Part shown: positions 60,975 to 64,000 of the stretch, piece by piece
Numbering within the stretch: the first letter of the stretch is position 1
Layout: every line of letters starts with the position of its first letter
DNA from: Selaginella tamariscina
Taxonomy: Eukaryota; Streptophyta; Lycopodiopsida; Selaginellales; Selaginellaceae
Assembly (NCBI GenBank): GCA_003024785.1
Contig: PUQB01000843.1
Span: 24,687 to 88,686, forward strand
DNA: 64,000 bases
Direction: 5' to 3'
The notes under the pieces: model-generated
What the model saw: only the letters and a program-made list of their open reading frames with translations
What the model was told of the DNA's origin: nothing
Database searches by the model: none
Program-made: the position numbers and the translations under genes

Positions 60975-61765
60975 CAACTGATGGGCGGGATTAATCCCGC
61001 CCAGACTCCCTCCGACGAGGAACGATGGCGGGATTAATCCCCCGCGACTCTACCCCTTCGGAGTGAGTCGGCGGGATTAATCCCGCGACCTACCCCATCG
61101 AGAGAGTCGGCGGGATTAATCCCGCCGCGATTCCCTCCGAGGAAGAGCGGGATTAATCCCGCCGATCTTCGGAGAGAGTGGCGGGATTAATCCCGCGGAT
61201 CCCTCCGACAGAGAAGCGGCGGGATTAATCCCGCCGGATCTTCCTTCGGAGAGGCGGCGGGATTAATCCGCGTGACTCCCTCCGACGAGGAAGTACCGGC
61301 GATTAATCCCGCCGGTCTTCCTCGTCGGAGAGAGAGGGATTAATCCCGCAAATCCCTCCGACGAGGAAGAGGGGCGGATTAATCCCGCCCACAACTCTGA
61401 CGACGGGAATAGGGGCAGGATTAATCCCGCCACAACTCTCTCCGAAGCTATGATTTCAAAGAGATCTCGGGATAATCCTGCCCAAAATATTTAAAACAGG
61501 GAAGTGGTGGCGAGATTAATCCCGCCACCCCTTCTCTGCCTCCTAAAATGGTTGGCGAGATTAATCCCATAAATAACTCTTTTAATAAATTCAAGTAACT
61601 CTTTATCAGTTGAGAGAGTTATCGGCGGATTAATCCCGCCGCTCTTTTTAAGAGGCGGAGAAGCATTGCCCGGACTAATTCTGCCATAGCTATCAAAGAG
61701 ATGGTGGCGGGATTAATCCCGCCACCTCTTCGAAGAGGCAAAAAAAATGGCCGGATTAATCCCCG
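60975..61765. repeat. Array of ~19 GGCGGGATTAATCCCGCC palindromes
   Basis: About 17 clear and two degenerate copies of an 18-base perfect palindrome (core ATTAAT) spaced 27-70 bases apart. Spacers are built from ctccctccgacgaggaag and its reverse complement, so neighbouring spacers also pair: around the copy at 61300, ccgacgaggaag and cttcctcgtcgg form extra hairpin arms. Several copies extend their arms, for example GGTGGCGGG with CCCGCCACC near 61700-61725. Copies decay towards the right end. The array is CG-rich in an AT-rich setting. Confidence 0.93.
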
Positions 61766-61936
61766 CCCCGGCTAACCGAGAATATTAAGTTAGAAGTATA
61801 TTTAAACGGGATAAATCCCTAACAGAATATATTGTAATCCTAATGCATTCCTAAATCCCTAAATTCTAAAATTTAAGAGAGAATGTAAGAGAGTGAATCT
61901 TTATAAATATATTAAATTTGTTTATAATACTTACTT

Positions 61937-62110
61937 GTAAACAGCACTGAAGGCGTGTGCTTTCCTATAAACAATAGCGCACCCAATTTAATGTCGCTCC
62001 TGAGCTGATCACTAAGAAGAAAAAAGAAAATCTGAAGAGTGAAAAATAAAGAAATGAAGAAACCCTTGCCGGAGAAAGAACCAGATCTGAATTTGAGTGG
62101 GAAATTAAAT
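61937..62110 (-). other. Putative 5' leader exon of the DUF7869-type gene
   Basis: On the minus strand, pyrimidine-rich leader sequence (tttctccggcaagggtttct, tttttcactcttcag) ends at a strong donor, tttacaaGTAAGTATT, near 61935. If used with the acceptor at 60835 it makes an intron of about 1.1 kb containing the whole palindrome array. No ATG is assigned here with confidence. Confidence 0.4.
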
Positions 62111-62389
62111 GCATTTTCAAATTTACATGTCAGACCGACAATACTTATGTCAGAAATTCAAATTTTTTAAAATAACAAAAAGAAAATTTAAGATGAGTTG
62201 AAACAAATAACCGACAGTCTGACATATATACTCTCCAATTCCAATGAGTGTTTTAAAATTGCATTTAATGTCATTCAAGTGATTCAAGCTGTTTAATATT
62301 ACGAAATTTTGTAATTATTCTACATTCTTAATATTCAAGTATAATTATTAAGTTTATATTATATATATATATATACTAATACAATAAAT
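62111..62389. other. AT-rich DNA with a short inverted repeat
   Basis: ATGTCAGAC at about 62127 is matched by GTCTGACAT at about 62217, 80 bases apart. It may be a promoter feature or an element end. Otherwise nothing is seen. Confidence 0.4.
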
Positions 62390-63125
62390 AAATTGATATA
62401 TTATTATGTATCATTTAAAATATATTCATAGTCTGTTTAATTATTATTTTCTTAATTACTCGAGTAATTAATTTACATTTCCTACTATTAATGGGATATT
62501 CTTTATTATTTTCTTAATATTCAAAGAATATTCCAATATTAAACCTGATTATCATAATTAAATTAGTCTTATTCTTAATTATCTCAGTAATTATTCTACA
62601 TTTGTATATATTAATGGGATTTTCTCAATTAATTTGTTATTATTTCAAGAATATTCCTATGTTAAACCTTATTATCAATATTAAATTAATATATTATTAA
62701 AACTATATGACTATATATTAGATAAAATGATGTATTATTATGTATAATTTAAAATATGTTCATAGTGTGTATATTAATATCATTTTCTTAATTACTTGAG
62801 TAATTAATCTTCTTTATATTAATGGATATTCTTTATTATTTTCTTATTATTCCAAGAATATTTCAATATTAAACATGATTATCATAATTAATTTAGTTAA
62901 TTATTTCAGTACTTGATCTACATTTGTATATATTAATGGGATTTTCTCAATTAATTTCTTATTATTTCAAGAATATTCAATGTTAAACCTTATTATCAAT
63001 ATTAAATTAATATTATTATTAAAACTATATATGGCTATATATTAGATAAAATCATATATTATTATGTATAATTTAAAATATGTTCATAGTGTGTTTATTA
63101 ATATTATTTTCTTAATTATTCGATG
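62390..63125. repeat. Satellite-like tandem repeat, ~330 bp period
   Basis: The segment atgtat(c/a)atttaaaatat followed by ttcatagt(c/g)tgt and attttcttaattact begins near 62407, 62742 and 63063. Within each unit a half-unit (ttaatgggat, tattctttatt or tttctcaatt, caagaatattc) is itself repeated. Very AT-rich. Confidence 0.85.
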
Positions 63126-63309
63126 TTTGTTTTACACATATATAAACACAATCATAAATTTATATATACACGTGCACACGCATTAGAAGCACTTACAGAG
63201 ACACATATGCACACACATGCACATTGCCCTAAACCAAACTTGAGAAAATTATATGTTGCTTCTTTATTGAAAAATCATGTTCAACGCATGTATGATCTAT
63301 ATGTACTCA

Positions 63310-63860
63310 GTCTGTGTGTATGTAACACATTGAATTTACACATGTAATATATATGTATGTCTGTGTGTATACACGTGTATGTATATATGTGTACTAATAT
63401 ATGCAATGTGTACGATTTTCATTTGTTAACACTCTCTCTCTTTCTCATACATACACAGTGTCACCATGCATAATCCCTTCTTCATACATACACACCATGC
63501 ATGATCATGATCCATAATATGTACTGATGTTACAATATTATGTAATATGTATAATATATCTGTGTATAATATTTGTATGTATAATATGTGTACTAATATA
63601 TGCAATGCGTACAAAATTAATTTTTAACACTCACTCCTCTCATACATACACACCATGCATGATCCATCCTAACCCTAAACCCTAAACCCTAAACCTTATG
63701 TAATACATTGAATTTACACATGTAATATGTATGTATGTCTGTGTGTATACACGTGTGTATGTATATGTGTGTACTAATATATGCAATGTGTATGAATTTA
63801 ATTTGTTAACATTCTCTTTCTTCTCTCATACATATACACAATGCATGATCCATATTAATA
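63310..63860. repeat. Direct duplication of a ~390 bp TG/TA-rich unit
   Basis: cattgaatttacacatgtaa and gtatgtctgtgtgtatacac, then actaatatatgcaatgtgta and ttgttaac, occur at about 63330 and again at about 63705. A partial third copy of the actaatatatgcaatgcgta part is near 63592. Each is followed by a ctctctt block and the motif accatgcatgatccat. Confidence 0.85.
63667..63695 (+). repeat. Short interstitial telomeric repeat
   Basis: Cctaaccctaaaccctaaac and one further unit: about four units of the plant-type CCCTAAA telomere repeat inside the duplicated spacer. It is too short and too internal to be a chromosome end. Confidence 0.85.
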
Positions 63861-64000
63861 TGTATTGTCTCTCTTCTCTCAAACATATACACCATGCATG
63901 ATCCATAATATTATTGTCTCTCTTCTCTCATACATGCACACCATGCATGATCCATAATATGTACTATGTCTCTCTAATATTAATATGTATTAATATGTAT
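63861..64000. repeat. Short tandem units with catgcatgatccataat
   Basis: Three or four units of about 45 bases pair tgtctctcttctct and acatacaccatgcatg with atccataat, continuing to the window edge. Confidence 0.7.

Noticed and set aside
60975-61765. CRISPR array
   Set aside because: Repeats are palindromes separated by spacers that are themselves repeated, the setting is eukaryotic, and there are no cas genes.
63667-63695. Chromosome end
   Set aside because: Only about four CCCTAAA units, with unique and repeat DNA continuing on both sides.

Overview
The window looks like nuclear DNA of a land plant, most likely a seed-free plant such as a fern or lycophyte. Plant-type signs are a plant-style coilin gene, a GT37 xyloglucan-type fucosyltransferase, a small plant-like complex I subunit gene, short spliced exons, telomere-type CCCTAAA repeats and Ty3/gypsy chromoviruses. 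Introns and spacers are crowded with (TG)n, (TA)n, (GA)n and (CA)n tracts. The species cannot be fixed from the sequence alone.

Layout. 0.4-4.1 kb: most of a coilin gene (16 exons read). 5.0-6.4 kb: a two-exon complex I B9/NDUFA3-like gene whose intron carries a four-copy ~180 bp minisatellite. 7.3-10.2 kb: a fucosyltransferase gene, preceded by a truncated duplicate of the B9 first exon that splices in frame on paper. 10.8-12.8 kb: a broken FunK1-like kinase, a family best known from fungi. 13.5-15.2 kb: an F-box/LRR-like gene sharing its 3' flank with the fucosyltransferase gene. 15.8-17.6 kb: a hAT fragment. 17.9-38.5 kb: a retroelement cluster with an old gypsy copy, two copies of one Tf1/sushi-like chromovirus in opposite orientation, and a further gypsy element holding one of them.

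The most striking object is at 39,543-47,373: a 7.8 kb Mutator-like transposon with an exact 9 bp target-site duplication (AATTAGCTC) and degenerate terminal inverted repeats. It carries two divergent spliced genes. The minus-strand gene is a MULE transposase. The plus-strand gene encodes a nuclear-looking basic/acidic tail, a ParB-like domain, a helical middle and a permuted DNA methyltransferase domain. A tandem array of perfect palindromes lies between them in the 5' leader. I read it as a transposon with its own putative DNA-binding and methylation module, comparable in logic to the VANDAL/VANC anti-silencing elements but with unrelated protein parts.

47.7-49.5 kb: a UbiA-type prenyltransferase gene with frame breaks. 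49.5-58 kb: mostly AT-rich DNA with a solo LTR-like remnant and a second hAT (DUF659) fragment. 58.1-62.1 kb: a gene of the DUF7869 type (transposase-like D..D..D motifs, including GHTHEDID) whose probable first intron holds about 19 copies of the palindrome GGCGGGATTAATCCCGCC. 62.4-64 kb: satellite-like tandem duplications and a short interstitial telomeric run.

Many conserved genes here show isolated one-base frame breaks, often in homopolymers, while coilin shows none. Either several genes are decaying or the assembly has consensus indels; this limits every statement about intactness.
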